A stretch of 8,723 bases of DNA from Massilia sp. UBA2709 (GCA_002354135.1 DEKZ01000424.1:1-8723); one strand, 5' to 3'; shown: positions 1 through 6,499, counted from the stretch's first letter. Notes: a model not told the origin generated them from the sequence alone. Numbers and translations: made by a program.

Positions 1-1270
1 CGCAACCGCGGCCCCGGCCCCGGCCGCTTCAGGCTGGACGCCGCCGCCCTTGCCGCGCTGGGCCCAATTGCCCGTCGAACTCGACGCCTTCGCCCGCTCC
101 TGGCCCTTCGGCCTGGCGGCGCGCAGCGTCGACTTCTATAAAGAGCGGGTCTATCTCGCCGAACTGAACCAGCGCAGCGCGGCCTTCCGTTTCGATGCGC
201 GCCAGGCCGACCCGGAGAAGACGCCGGATGTCGTGGTGATGGTGCTGGGCGAATCGGCGCGCTACGACCGCTGGAGCATCAACGGCTATGCGCGCCAGAC
301 CAATCCGCTGCTGGAACAGGAAACGAACCTGGTGCCGCTGCAGGACCTGATCACTTCGGTGTCGGCGACGCGCCTGTCGGTGCCGGTCATCATCTCGCGC
401 AAGCCCGCGATGCAGAGCCTGAAGGACGGCTTCAGCGAGAAATCCTTCCTGACCGCATTCAAGGAAGCCGGCTATAAAACCTTCTGGCTGTCGAACCAGA
501 TCTCGTTCGGCAAGTTCGACACGCCGGTGTCGGTGTTCGCCAAGGAAGCCGACCAGGTCGAATTCCTGAACCTGGGCGGCTTCACCAACAATTCGAACCT
601 GGACGAGGTCCTGTTCCCCTCGTTCGAGCGGGCCCTGCACGACCCCGCTCCCAAAAAACTGATCGTGCTGCACACGCTCGGCAGCCACTGGAACTATGCG
701 CACCGCTATCCCGCCAGCTTCGACAAGTGGACGCCCTCGCTGCGCGGCGTCGACAAGCCGGTCGTGACCGACGACGCGATCGAGCCGCTGCTGAGCAACA
801 GCTACGACAACGCCATCCTCTACACCGACTGGTTCCTGGCCCAGGTGATCGGCAAGCTGAAGTCGCCGGAGAAGGCGGCGGCGCTGATGTACGTGGCCGA
901 CCACGGCCAGACCCTGTACGACAAATCCTGCAAGCTCGCCTTCCACGGCCACAACACGCAATACGAATTCCACGTGCCGGCGTTCGTCTGGTATTCCACC
1001 CTGTACGGCGAGCGCTTCCCCGACAAGGTGGAGCAGGTCAGGCGCCACCGCAAGGCGCCCCTGTCGACCGAGAACGTGTTCCACACCCTGGTCGACCTCG
1101 GCGACATCCGCTATCCGGACGAGCGTCTCGAGCGCAGCATCGCCAGCAGCCGGCTGAAACGCCACAAGCGCTACGTCGACAGCTACGGCTGGACCGACTA
1201 CGACAACGCGCGCATGAAGGGCGACTGCCGCGAGGTCATCGACAAGGGGACGCCGCTGCCGCGCAGGTGA
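1..1270 (+). CDS. Phosphoethanolamine transferase (sulfatase fold), 5' end missing
   Basis: Transfers phosphoethanolamine from phosphatidylethanolamine to lipid A or LPS core sugars at the periplasmic face of the inner membrane. The frame is open to base 2 with no stop, so the N-terminal membrane domain lies upstream; the TTG at 50 is only an internal codon. The alkaline-phosphatase/sulfatase catalytic domain is complete. It shows GESAR at 248-262 (metal-binding Glu), a probable nucleophile Thr at 368-370 in an SATRLSVP context, HTLGSH at 671-688, the metal-binding DHG at 899-907 and HGHN at 944-955. The segment after HGHN (YEFHVPAFVWYS) resembles the CptA/heptose-type branch more than lipid A-specific EptA, but the acceptor is inferred. 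A Pro/Ala-rich stretch (bases 8-49) precedes the domain. The gene ends 356 bases before the next gene, and the REP-like structure follows it. Family assignment is firm, substrate uncertain. Confidence 0.9.
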   Translation, partial: ATAAPAPAASGWTPPPLPRWAQLPVELDAFARSWPFGLAARSVDFYKERVYLAELNQRSAAFRFDARQADPEKTPDVVVMVLGESARYDRWSINGYARQTNPLLEQETNLVPLQDLITSVSATRLSVPVIISRKPAMQSLKDGFSEKSFLTAFKEAGYKTFWLSNQISFGKFDTPVSVFAKEADQVEFLNLGGFTNNSNLDEVLFPSFERALHDPAPKKLIVLHTLGSHWNYAHRYPASFDKWTPSLRGVDKPVVTDDAIEPLLSNSYDNAILYTDWFLAQVIGKLKSPEKAAALMYVADHGQTLYDKSCKLAFHGHNTQYEFHVPAFVWYSTLYGERFPDKVEQVRRHRKAPLSTENVFHTLVDLGDIRYPDERLERSIASSRLKRHKRYVDSYGWTDYDNARMKGDCREVIDKGTPLPRR

Positions 1271-1353
1271 GGTATCGGCTTGTACGCTTGGCTTTCGGTG
1301 TGGATATGCGACCGTCGTGGGGCTGTTGCCTGTGCCGTTATCGGTGTTTTCCA

Positions 1354-1382
1354 TCCGCGTGGGCACGAGTGCCCACCCTACG
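1354..1382 (-). repeat. REP-like palindrome, copy 1 (GTAG head read on minus strand)
   Basis: A 7-bp stem (GTGGGCA at 1359-1365 with TGCCCAC at 1370-1376) closes a CGAG loop. Read on the minus strand, the unit begins CGTAGGGTGGGC, so it carries the 5' GTAG tetranucleotide typical of REP sequences associated with RAYT transposases. It is the inverted partner of the copy at 1432-1460. Confidence 0.7.
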
Positions 1383-1431
1383 ATTACCGTTAGCAGCGAG
1401 ATCATACGAAACCCGGATACGCAGCGTGCCC

Positions 1432-1460
1432 CGTAGGGTGGGCTCTCGAGCCCACGCGGA
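1432..1460 (+). repeat. REP-like palindrome, copy 2 (GTAG head)
   Basis: GTAG at 1433-1436 is followed by a 7-bp stem (GTGGGCT at 1438-1444 with AGCCCAC at 1449-1455) around a CTCG loop. Compared with the inverse copy, the only two differences are the two halves of one stem base pair (A-T in copy 1, T-A here), so pairing is preserved. Confidence 0.7.
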
Positions 1461-1570
1461 CCATGCGGACCAGTAACGGCACAGGCAACAGCCCCGAGGT
1501 GCGCGCCGACTGGCCGGAATGCGCTACATTGGGCAGGCAGCGAAACAATCCGGACACTGCCGGCACTGGA

Positions 1571-1588
1571 GCGCCGCCGCAGCGGCGC
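1571..1588. repeat. GC-rich hairpin upstream of the serine hydrolase
   Basis: GCGCCGC and GCGGCGC pair around a CGCA loop, 38 bases before the hydrolase start. No T-run follows, so it does not look like an intrinsic terminator. It may be a leader hairpin if transcription begins upstream near 1537, or it may have no function. Confidence 0.35.
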
Positions 1589-1626
1589 CTGGCCTATGAT
1601 CACCCACATCAGACGGAGGCTGGAAC

Positions 1627-2964
1627 ATGAACCGCAGATCGGCACCATGTGTCATACCGGCAGTGTTAATGACCATCCTCCTCCCCGGGCTCGCTCACAG
1701 CGCCGAAAAAATCCCTGACGCCATTGCCTCCGATCCTGCCAGGCTGGGCTGGATGGTCGGTTCTCCCCCGCCGCCCGACCGCATCCTGCGCTTCGAGGAC
1801 GGAAGCTACTTCCAATTTCCCGCGCTGCGCTGGAGCGTGTCGAACTTCAGGCAGTTGATGCCGACCGTGAACGTGTCGCGCGGGCTGGACGCGCCGCTGA
1901 AGCTCAAGCAGTCCATCCGCAACGATATCGACGCCCTCACCTTCCTGCCAGCCGGGAGCAAGCGCCCGATGACCTGGCAGGAATCACTGCTGGCCAACTA
2001 TACGGATGGCGTGGTCGTTCTCCACAAGGGGCGCGTGGTCTACGAGCGTTACTTCGGCGTTCTCAAGCCGGAAGGACAGCACGGCGCCATGTCGGTCACC
2101 AAGACCTTCACCGGCACATTGGCGGCCATGATGGTTGCCGAGGGCAGGCTGGACCCGGGGCGCAAGGTCGTGGAGTACGTCCCGGAACTGGGGCGTTCCG
2201 CGTTCGGCAACGCGACCGTGCGCCAGATCATGGACATGACGACCGGAATCAAATTCAGCGAAGACTACGCCGACCCGAAGGCGGAGGTCTGGATGCATGC
2301 CGCGGCCGGCAATCCCTTGCCGAAGCCGAAGGACTACAACGGTCCGCGCTCCTACTACGAATTCCTGCAAACCGTCCAGCCCGAGGGCGTCCACGGCGAG
2401 GCCTTCCACTACCGTACCGCCAATACGGATGCGCTCGGCTGGATACTTGCGCGCGTGAGCGGGCGCTCGGTGGCGCAACTGCTCTCGGAACGCATCTGGA
2501 GCAAGCTGGGCGCCGAGCAGGACGCCTACATGTCGGTCGATTCGACCGGGACGCCCTTCGCAGGCGGCGGGCTCAACACCGGGCTGCGCGACCTTGCCCG
2601 GTTTGGCGACATGATCCGCAACGACGGCCGCTACAACGGCCAGCAGATCGTGCCCAGGGCGGCGATCCAGGACATCCGCAGGGGCGGCAACCGCGACGAT
2701 TTTGCCAAGGCGGGCTACGAGCTGCTCGATGGCTGGACTTACCGCAGCATGTGGTGGGTGACCCATAACGAACACGGCGCCTTCATGGCGCGCGGCGTGC
2801 ATGGCCAGGCACTCTACATCGATCCCGCGGCGGAGATGGTGATCGCGCGATTCGCCAGTCACCCGACCGCGGCCAACGCAGCGAACGACCCGACCTCGCT
2901 CCCCGCCTTCCATGCGCTCGCCAGGTTCTTGAAGAACAACAAGCGGGCAAATACCGCCAGGTAA
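1627..2964 (+). CDS. Exported serine hydrolase, beta-lactamase class C / NylB-like family
   Basis: A 445-residue protein of the serine beta-lactamase fold (the beta-lactamase/transpeptidase-like family that includes esterases and 6-aminohexanoate-dimer hydrolases). The start has a good ribosome site, GGAGG at 1615-1619, 7 bases upstream. Residues 1-26 look like a signal peptide (basic MNRR, hydrophobic core, cleavage near AHSA), so the enzyme should act in the periplasm. The nucleophile motif SxxK is SVTK, residues 156-159 (bases 2092-2103). TVRQIMDMTTGIKFSEDY (197-214) resembles the NylB-type block with its active-site Tyr. FHYRTANTD (260-268) sits near the YxN position, and GVHGQALYIDP (390-400) replaces the KTG box. 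The natural substrate may be an amide, ester or peptide. True beta-lactam resistance is unlikely because the YxN and KTG motifs are not canonical. It is probably transcribed alone. Codon choice looks less biased than in the neighbouring pump genes. Confidence 0.88.
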   Translation: MNRRSAPCVIPAVLMTILLPGLAHSAEKIPDAIASDPARLGWMVGSPPPPDRILRFEDGSYFQFPALRWSVSNFRQLMPTVNVSRGLDAPLKLKQSIRNDIDALTFLPAGSKRPMTWQESLLANYTDGVVVLHKGRVVYERYFGVLKPEGQHGAMSVTKTFTGTLAAMMVAEGRLDPGRKVVEYVPELGRSAFGNATVRQIMDMTTGIKFSEDYADPKAEVWMHAAAGNPLPKPKDYNGPRSYYEFLQTVQPEGVHGEAFHYRTANTDALGWILARVSGRSVAQLLSERIWSKLGAEQDAYMSVDSTGTPFAGGGLNTGLRDLARFGDMIRNDGRYNGQQIVPRAAIQDIRRGGNRDDFAKAGYELLDGWTYRSMWWVTHNEHGAFMARGVHGQALYIDPAAEMVIARFASHPTAANAANDPTSLPAFHALARFLKNNKRANTAR

Positions 2965-2973
2965 TCATCGGCC

Positions 2974-2991
2974 CGGACACGGCCGTGTCCG
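2974..2991. promoter_or_regulatory. Perfect 18-base palindrome, probable enhancer (UAS) for the sigma-54 activator
   Basis: CGGACACGGCCGTGTCCG is an exact palindrome, 9 bases after the hydrolase stop. It is centred about 118 bases upstream of the predicted sigma-54 start site, the usual distance for an NtrC-family activator site. No T-run follows, which argues against an intrinsic terminator, although a role in ending the hydrolase mRNA is not excluded. Assignment of the binding protein to the regulator at 7776 is inference from context. Confidence 0.6.
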
Positions 2992-3013
2992 CGTACGTAC
3001 GCCCCCGCCCGTT

Positions 3014-3034
3014 CGGACAGTCCGGACACGTCCG
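3014..3034. promoter_or_regulatory. Overlapping secondary CGGAC/GTCCG operator-like sites
   Basis: Two shorter palindromes overlap here: CGGACAGTCCG (3014-3024) and CGGACACGTCCG (3023-3034). They reuse the half-site of the 18-base palindrome 2974-2991 and lie about 70-85 bases upstream of the predicted start site. Paired strong and weak sites are common in sigma-54 enhancers, where activators assemble as oligomers. Confidence 0.5.
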
Positions 3035-3056
3035 CCCGGGCTCCGACTTCCTTTGT

Positions 3057-3069
3057 TATCAATGACTTA
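3057..3069 (+). promoter_or_regulatory. IHF-binding site, perfect consensus match
   Basis: TATCAATGACTTA fits WATCAANNNNTTR at every defined position. It lies in an AT-rich patch in an otherwise GC-rich region, exactly between the palindromic sites (2974-3034) and the -24/-12 promoter (3075-3090). IHF bends DNA at such positions to bring enhancer-bound activators to sigma-54 polymerase. Confidence 0.65.
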
Positions 3070-3074
3070 AGCTC

Positions 3075-3090
3075 TGGCATGGTTCGTGCA
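3075..3090 (+). promoter_or_regulatory. Sigma-54 (-24/-12) promoter of the export operon
   Basis: TGGCATGGTTCGTGCA matches the consensus TGGCACGNNNNTTGCW with two deviations (T for C, G for T). The invariant GG (3076-3077) and GC (3088-3089) have the required 12-base offset. Transcription should start near 3101, giving a leader of about 25 bases before the adaptor ATG at 3126. The last operon gene in the window encodes a sigma-54 activator, which supports the assignment. Confidence 0.72.
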
Positions 3091-3125
3091 ATAACGACAG
3101 CATCAACGTCGTTACCGGACACACC

Positions 3126-4403
3126 ATGATTCGCGATACATCCCTGCAAGACGTCCTGCTCACCCCGCCGCCGGCGCAGAAGATCAAGCGCCGCGCGCTG
3201 CTGCTGGGCGGCGCCGTGGCGCTGGCCGCGCTTGCCGCGCTGGCCATTGCGCTGCTCTCGAACTGGAGCGCGAGCGAGCGCTCGGTCAGCGCCAGCCGCC
3301 TGCGCATCGCCGAAGTCGCCCGCGGCACCCTGGTGCGCGACGCCTCGGTCAACGGCCGCGTGGTCGCCGCCGTCAGCCCGACCCTGTTCTCCACCGCCCC
3401 GGCCATCGTCAACCTGAAGGTCGCCGCCGGCGACACGGTGAAAAAGGGCGACGTGCTCGCCGTGCTCGAGTCGCCCGACCTGTCGGACGCCCTCAAGCGC
3501 GAACAGTCGACCTACGAACAACTGAAGGCCGAGGTGGCGCGCCAGCAGATCCTGTCGCGCAAGCAGAAACTGCTGGCCCAGCGCGAAGCCGAGACCGCCG
3601 AGATCGAGCGCCTGTCCGCCCAGCGCACGCTGGAGCGCTACGACAGCGTGGGACAGATCGGCATCATCGCCAAGATCGACTACCAGAAGGCGAAGGACGC
3701 GCTGAACTCGGCCCAGATCCGCGCCCGCCACGCTTCCCAGGCCGCGAACCTGGAAGGCGACGACGTGGCGCTGGCCATCCGCACCAAGACCAACGAACTG
3801 GAACGCGCGCGCCTGGCCATGGCCAATGCCCAGCGCCGGGTCGACGAACTGACCGTGCGCGCGCCCGTGGATGGCTTCATCGGCACGCTCAATGTCCAGA
3901 ACCGCATGGTGGTGGCCGCCAACGCCCCCCTGATGACCCTGGTCGACCTGTCGCGCCTGGAAGTCGAACTCGAGGTGCCGGAAACCTATGTGTCCGACCT
4001 GGGCCTGGGGATGAACGCCGAGATCTCCCTGCCCGCCGGCAGCGCTACCGGCAAGCTGACCGCGCTCTCGCCCGAAGTGGTGAAGAACCAGGTGCTGGCG
4101 CGGGTGCGTTTCGACGGCGAACAGCCCAAGGGCCTGCGCCAGAGTCAGCGCGTCACCGCGCGCCTGCTGATCGAGGAAAAGCCGAACGTGCTGATGGTGC
4201 CGCGCGGTCCCTTCGTCGAAAGCGAAGGCGGACGCTTCGCCTACGTGGTGCGCGACGGCGTGGCGATCCGCACCCCGGTCCAGCTCGGCGCGACCAGCGT
4301 TTCCGCGGTCGAGATCCTGTCCGGCCTGAAGCCCGGCGACAGGATCGTCGTGGCCGGCACCGACGCCTTCGAGAACGCGACGCGCGTCTCCATCAACCAA
4401 TAA
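3126..4403 (+). CDS. Periplasmic adaptor (HlyD/MacA-type membrane fusion protein)
   Basis: A 425-residue inner-membrane-anchored adaptor that should couple the ABC pump encoded next to an outer-membrane channel. It has a short cytoplasmic N-terminus with KIKRR at 19-23 and one membrane helix at about 24-45. The first half of a biotinyl-lipoyl domain follows (about 92-118, VAAGDTVKKGDVLAVLESP). A long charged coiled-coil hairpin spans about 120-240, and the second lipoyl half is at about 241-273 (LTVRAPVDGFIGTL). A beta-barrel region (about 275-350) and a membrane-proximal domain (about 354-420, with ILSGLKPGDRIVVAG) complete it. Length is normal for the family. The start at 3126 directly precedes the positive membrane-targeting segment, but the ribosome site is weak (GGA at 3117-3119). 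It is the first gene of the operon, with a 27-base gap to the ATPase. No TolC-like partner is in the window. The substrate is unknown. Confidence 0.9.
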   Translation: MIRDTSLQDVLLTPPPAQKIKRRALLLGGAVALAALAALAIALLSNWSASERSVSASRLRIAEVARGTLVRDASVNGRVVAAVSPTLFSTAPAIVNLKVAAGDTVKKGDVLAVLESPDLSDALKREQSTYEQLKAEVARQQILSRKQKLLAQREAETAEIERLSAQRTLERYDSVGQIGIIAKIDYQKAKDALNSAQIRARHASQAANLEGDDVALAIRTKTNELERARLAMANAQRRVDELTVRAPVDGFIGTLNVQNRMVVAANAPLMTLVDLSRLEVELEVPETYVSDLGLGMNAEISLPAGSATGKLTALSPEVVKNQVLARVRFDGEQPKGLRQSQRVTARLLIEEKPNVLMVPRGPFVESEGGRFAYVVRDGVAIRTPVQLGATSVSAVEILSGLKPGDRIVVAGTDAFENATRVSINQ

Positions 4404-4430
4404 CGAGCATCCAACCTGAAAGGACATCCC

Positions 4431-5159
4431 ATGCTGCGCATGACCAAGCTCTCCAAGGTGTACCGCACCCACATGATCGAGACCCACGCGCTGCGCGGTT
4501 TCGAGATCCAGGTCAACCAGGGTGAATTCGTCACCGTCACCGGCCCCTCGGGATCGGGCAAGACCAGCTTCCTGAACATCGCCGGCCTGCTCGAGGAATT
4601 CACCAGCGGCGAATACATCCTCGACGGCGTCAACGTGAAGGGCATGGACGACAATGCCCGGAGCCGCCTGCGCAACGAGAAGCTCGGCTTCATCTTCCAG
4701 GGTTTCAACCTGATCCCGGACCTGAACCTGTTCGACAACGTCGACGTGCCGCTGCGCTACCGCGGCTTCAACAAGGCCGAGCGCAAGGAACGTATCGAGG
4801 ACGCGCTGGCCAAGGTCGGGCTGGCTTCGCGCATGAAGCACTTCCCGGCCGAGCTGTCGGGCGGCCAGCAGCAGCGCGTGGCGATCGCCCGCGCGCTGGC
4901 GGGCTCCCCGAAACTGCTGCTGGCCGACGAACCGACCGGTAATCTCGATACGCAGATGGCGCGCGGCGTGATGGAGCTGCTGGAAGAGATCAACGCCGCC
5001 GGCACCACGATCCTGATGGTCACCCACGACCCCGAGCTGGCCGTGCGCACCCACCGCAACGTCCACATCATCGACGGCCAGGTGTCGGACCTGGTGCGCA
5101 AGGGGCCGACGCTGGCCGCCGGCCACGCCGCTTCGACTTCGACATCGGCTGCGGTCTGA
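4431..5159 (+). CDS. ABC transporter ATP-binding protein (MacB/LolD-type)
   Basis: A 242-residue cytoplasmic ATPase that should power the two permeases encoded immediately downstream. All motifs are intact: Walker A GPSGSGKT (38-45), Q-loop Gln90 in FIFQGFNLIPDLN, signature LSGGQQQRVAIARAL (142-156), Walker B LLLADEP (162-168) with catalytic Glu167, D-loop GNLD (170-173) and H-loop His199 in VTHD. The sequence type is that of the MacB/LolD/FtsE group. In MacB this domain is fused to the permease, whereas here it is a separate protein. A low-complexity Ala/Ser/Thr tail (about 229-242) follows the conserved core. The start is supported by AAGGA at 4420-4424, 6 bases upstream. The stop codon overlaps the ribosome site of the next gene. 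Confidence 0.95.
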   Translation: MLRMTKLSKVYRTHMIETHALRGFEIQVNQGEFVTVTGPSGSGKTSFLNIAGLLEEFTSGEYILDGVNVKGMDDNARSRLRNEKLGFIFQGFNLIPDLNLFDNVDVPLRYRGFNKAERKERIEDALAKVGLASRMKHFPAELSGGQQQRVAIARALAGSPKLLLADEPTGNLDTQMARGVMELLEEINAAGTTILMVTHDPELAVRTHRNVHIIDGQVSDLVRKGPTLAAGHAASTSTSAAV

Positions 5160-5163
5160 GGAG
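5158..5163 (+). promoter_or_regulatory. Ribosome binding site overlapping the ATPase stop codon
   Basis: GAGGAG shares bases 5158-5159 with the TGA stop of the ATPase and lies 6 bases before the permease ATG at 5170. It fixes that start and suggests translational coupling of ATPase and first permease. Confidence 0.7.
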
Positions 5164-5169
5164 CACGCC

Positions 5170-6480
5170 ATGTTCGCTTACTACTTCAAGCTCGGCCTGC
5201 GCAGCCTGCGCCGCAACTCGGCGCTGACAAGCCTGATGGTGCTCACGCTGGCCGTCGGCGTGGCCGCCAGCGTCTCGACGCTGACCATCCTGCACATGAT
5301 GTCGGGCGACCCGATTCCGCACAAGAGCGACCGCCTGTTCGTGCCGATCTTCGACGTCCAGCCGGCCGAGGGCTATGTGCCGGGCACGCCGTCGGAAGAG
5401 GTGCAGGTCACCTACACCGATGCGATGAACCTCCTGAAGAGCGGCCAGGGCGTGCGCCGCACGGCGCTGTACGGCATTGCGCCCTCGGTCGAGCCGCTGC
5501 GCAAGGACATCGGCGCCTTCACCGCACCGGGCGTCGCGTCGACGCGCGACTTCTTCGCCATGTTCGACGTGCCCTTCCTGCATGGCCAGCCGTGGAGCGA
5601 AGCCGACGACACCCGCGGCGCCGATGTGGCCATTCTTGGCCGCAAGGTGGCGGAAAAGCTGTTCGGCGAAACCAACCCGGTCGGCCAGCGCCTGAACGTG
5701 ATGGGCTCGCCCTTTACCGTGGTCGGCGTGGTCGACCACTGGGAGCCGCAGCCGCACTACTACAGGCTGGTCGGCAGCGCGTACTTCGGCGTGCGCGAAG
5801 AGATCTTCATTCCGCTGGCCAGCGCCATCCGTCATGAAGCCTCACGCAACGGCGGCATGAGCTGCTATTCGCGTCCCGAGCCGGGCTTCCAGGGCATCAT
5901 GCGCTCGGATTGCACCTGGCTGCAGTTCTGGTTCGAGACCGCCTCCGGCGCCGATCGCGGCGCACTGCAGGATTACCTGAACGGCTACGCCGCCGAGCAG
6001 CGCAAGCTGGGCCGCATGCGGCGCGGCTCGCCGGCCGAGCTGTACGACGTCAACCAGTGGATGGAGTACATGAAGGTGGTCGGCAAGGACAACAAGCTGT
6101 CGGCCTGGCTGGCCTTCGGCTTCCTGGCCCTGTGCCTGGTCAACACCATCGGGCTGCTGCTGGCGAAGTTCTCGGTGCGCGCCAGCGAAGTGGGCATCCG
6201 CCGCGCCCTGGGTGCGTCGCGGCGCGACATCTTCCGCCAGTTCCTGACCGAGAGCGCGGTGGTCGGCCTGGCCGGCGGCCTGCTCGGCCTGCTGCTGGCC
6301 TTCGGCGCCCTGACCCTGATCGGCATGCAGAACCGGGAAGCCGCCGCGGTCGCGCGCATGGACCTGACGATGCTGGCGTTCACCTTCGTGCTGTCGGTAC
6401 TGGCCGCGGTGCTGGCCGGGCTGTTCCCGACCTGGCGCGCCTGCCAGGTGACGCCGGCGATCCAACTCAAGTCGCAATAA
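5170..6480 (+). CDS. ABC transporter permease 1 (FtsX/MacB-type)
   Basis: A 436-residue inner-membrane permease with the MacB/FtsX layout. It has a first membrane helix at about 20-42, a large periplasmic domain at about 45-308 (MacB periplasmic core type) and three C-terminal helices at about 311-333, 362-384 and 398-419. The cytoplasmic loop ASEVGIRRALGASRRDIFRQFLTES (338-362) is the FtsX-domain coupling segment that contacts the ATPase. The C-terminus ends with the family-typical FPTWRACQVTPAIQL. The periplasmic domain contains two cysteines (232 and 248) that could form a disulfide. It sits 10 bases after the ATPase and 19 bases before a second, clearly different permease, so the two probably form a heterodimer. 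Type VII ABC systems of this kind usually transmit force to a periplasmic adaptor rather than pass substrate through the membrane. Confidence 0.93.
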   Translation: MFAYYFKLGLRSLRRNSALTSLMVLTLAVGVAASVSTLTILHMMSGDPIPHKSDRLFVPIFDVQPAEGYVPGTPSEEVQVTYTDAMNLLKSGQGVRRTALYGIAPSVEPLRKDIGAFTAPGVASTRDFFAMFDVPFLHGQPWSEADDTRGADVAILGRKVAEKLFGETNPVGQRLNVMGSPFTVVGVVDHWEPQPHYYRLVGSAYFGVREEIFIPLASAIRHEASRNGGMSCYSRPEPGFQGIMRSDCTWLQFWFETASGADRGALQDYLNGYAAEQRKLGRMRRGSPAELYDVNQWMEYMKVVGKDNKLSAWLAFGFLALCLVNTIGLLLAKFSVRASEVGIRRALGASRRDIFRQFLTESAVVGLAGGLLGLLLAFGALTLIGMQNREAAAVARMDLTMLAFTFVLSVLAAVLAGLFPTWRACQVTPAIQLKSQ

Positions 6481-6499
6481 CGAACAAGCGAGACCCATC

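Larger units (their letters stand above)
1319..1495. repeat. 177-base nested inverted repeat (BIME/REPIN-like)
   Basis: The two 64-base arms, 1319-1382 and 1432-1495, align in inverse orientation without gaps around a 49-base centre. The outer 22 bases (1319-1340 and 1474-1495) are perfect inverted copies. The next 13 bases on each side are largely unrelated. The inner 29 bases (1354-1382 and 1432-1460) match at 27 positions and are themselves palindromic. Such mosaic inverted pairs of REPs resemble bacterial interspersed mosaic elements, which are mobilised by RAYT transposases and can stabilise or terminate mRNA. No transposase gene is in the window and no clear target duplication flanks the structure. 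It lies just after the phosphoethanolamine transferase and could form its mRNA 3' end. Confidence 0.75.
1271..1626. other. Intergenic region with nested inverted repeat and hydrolase leader
   Basis: No gene is supported in this gap. Bases 1271-1318 show nothing recognisable. Bases 1319-1495 form a nested inverted repeat, listed separately. Bases 1496-1626 should hold the promoter and leader of the serine hydrolase. Possible -10 boxes are TACATT at 1525-1530 and TATGAT at 1595-1600, but neither has a good -35 at the right spacing. A lone CCGGACAC octamer at 1550-1557 matches the repeated motif found upstream of the export operon. Confidence 0.7.

Noticed and set aside
50..52. TTG at 50 as the start of the transferase
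   Set aside because: The frame is open to the window edge, and the family needs an N-terminal membrane domain that must lie upstream; the TTG has no ribosome site.
1319..1495. CRISPR array or IS element
   Set aside because: There are only two inverted copies, with no regular direct repeats, no spacers and no transposase frame.
1595..1600. TATGAT as the hydrolase -10 box
   Set aside because: The expected -35 position is occupied by the GC hairpin and shows no TTGACA-like sequence, so it is mentioned only as a possibility.
29..1648. 539-codon minus-strand frame covering the transferase and the repeat region
   Set aside because: Runs straight through a REP-type intergenic region and shows no recognisable domain; antisense to a clear phosphoethanolamine transferase.
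1627..2964. AmpC-type antibiotic-resistance beta-lactamase
   Set aside because: Only SxxK is canonical; the YxN and KTG motifs are altered and the sequence blocks resemble NylB/esterase relatives.
2974..2991. Palindrome as a rho-independent terminator of the hydrolase gene
   Set aside because: No T-run follows the stem. Position, half-site reuse and the adjacent IHF and sigma-54 elements fit an enhancer better.
2859..5171. 770-codon open frame on the minus strand opposite the adaptor and ATPase genes
   Set aside because: Its translation is dominated by His, Arg, Gln, Gly and Asp runs without any domain motif, as expected for the antisense of GC-rich genes. The + strand genes carry complete family motifs.
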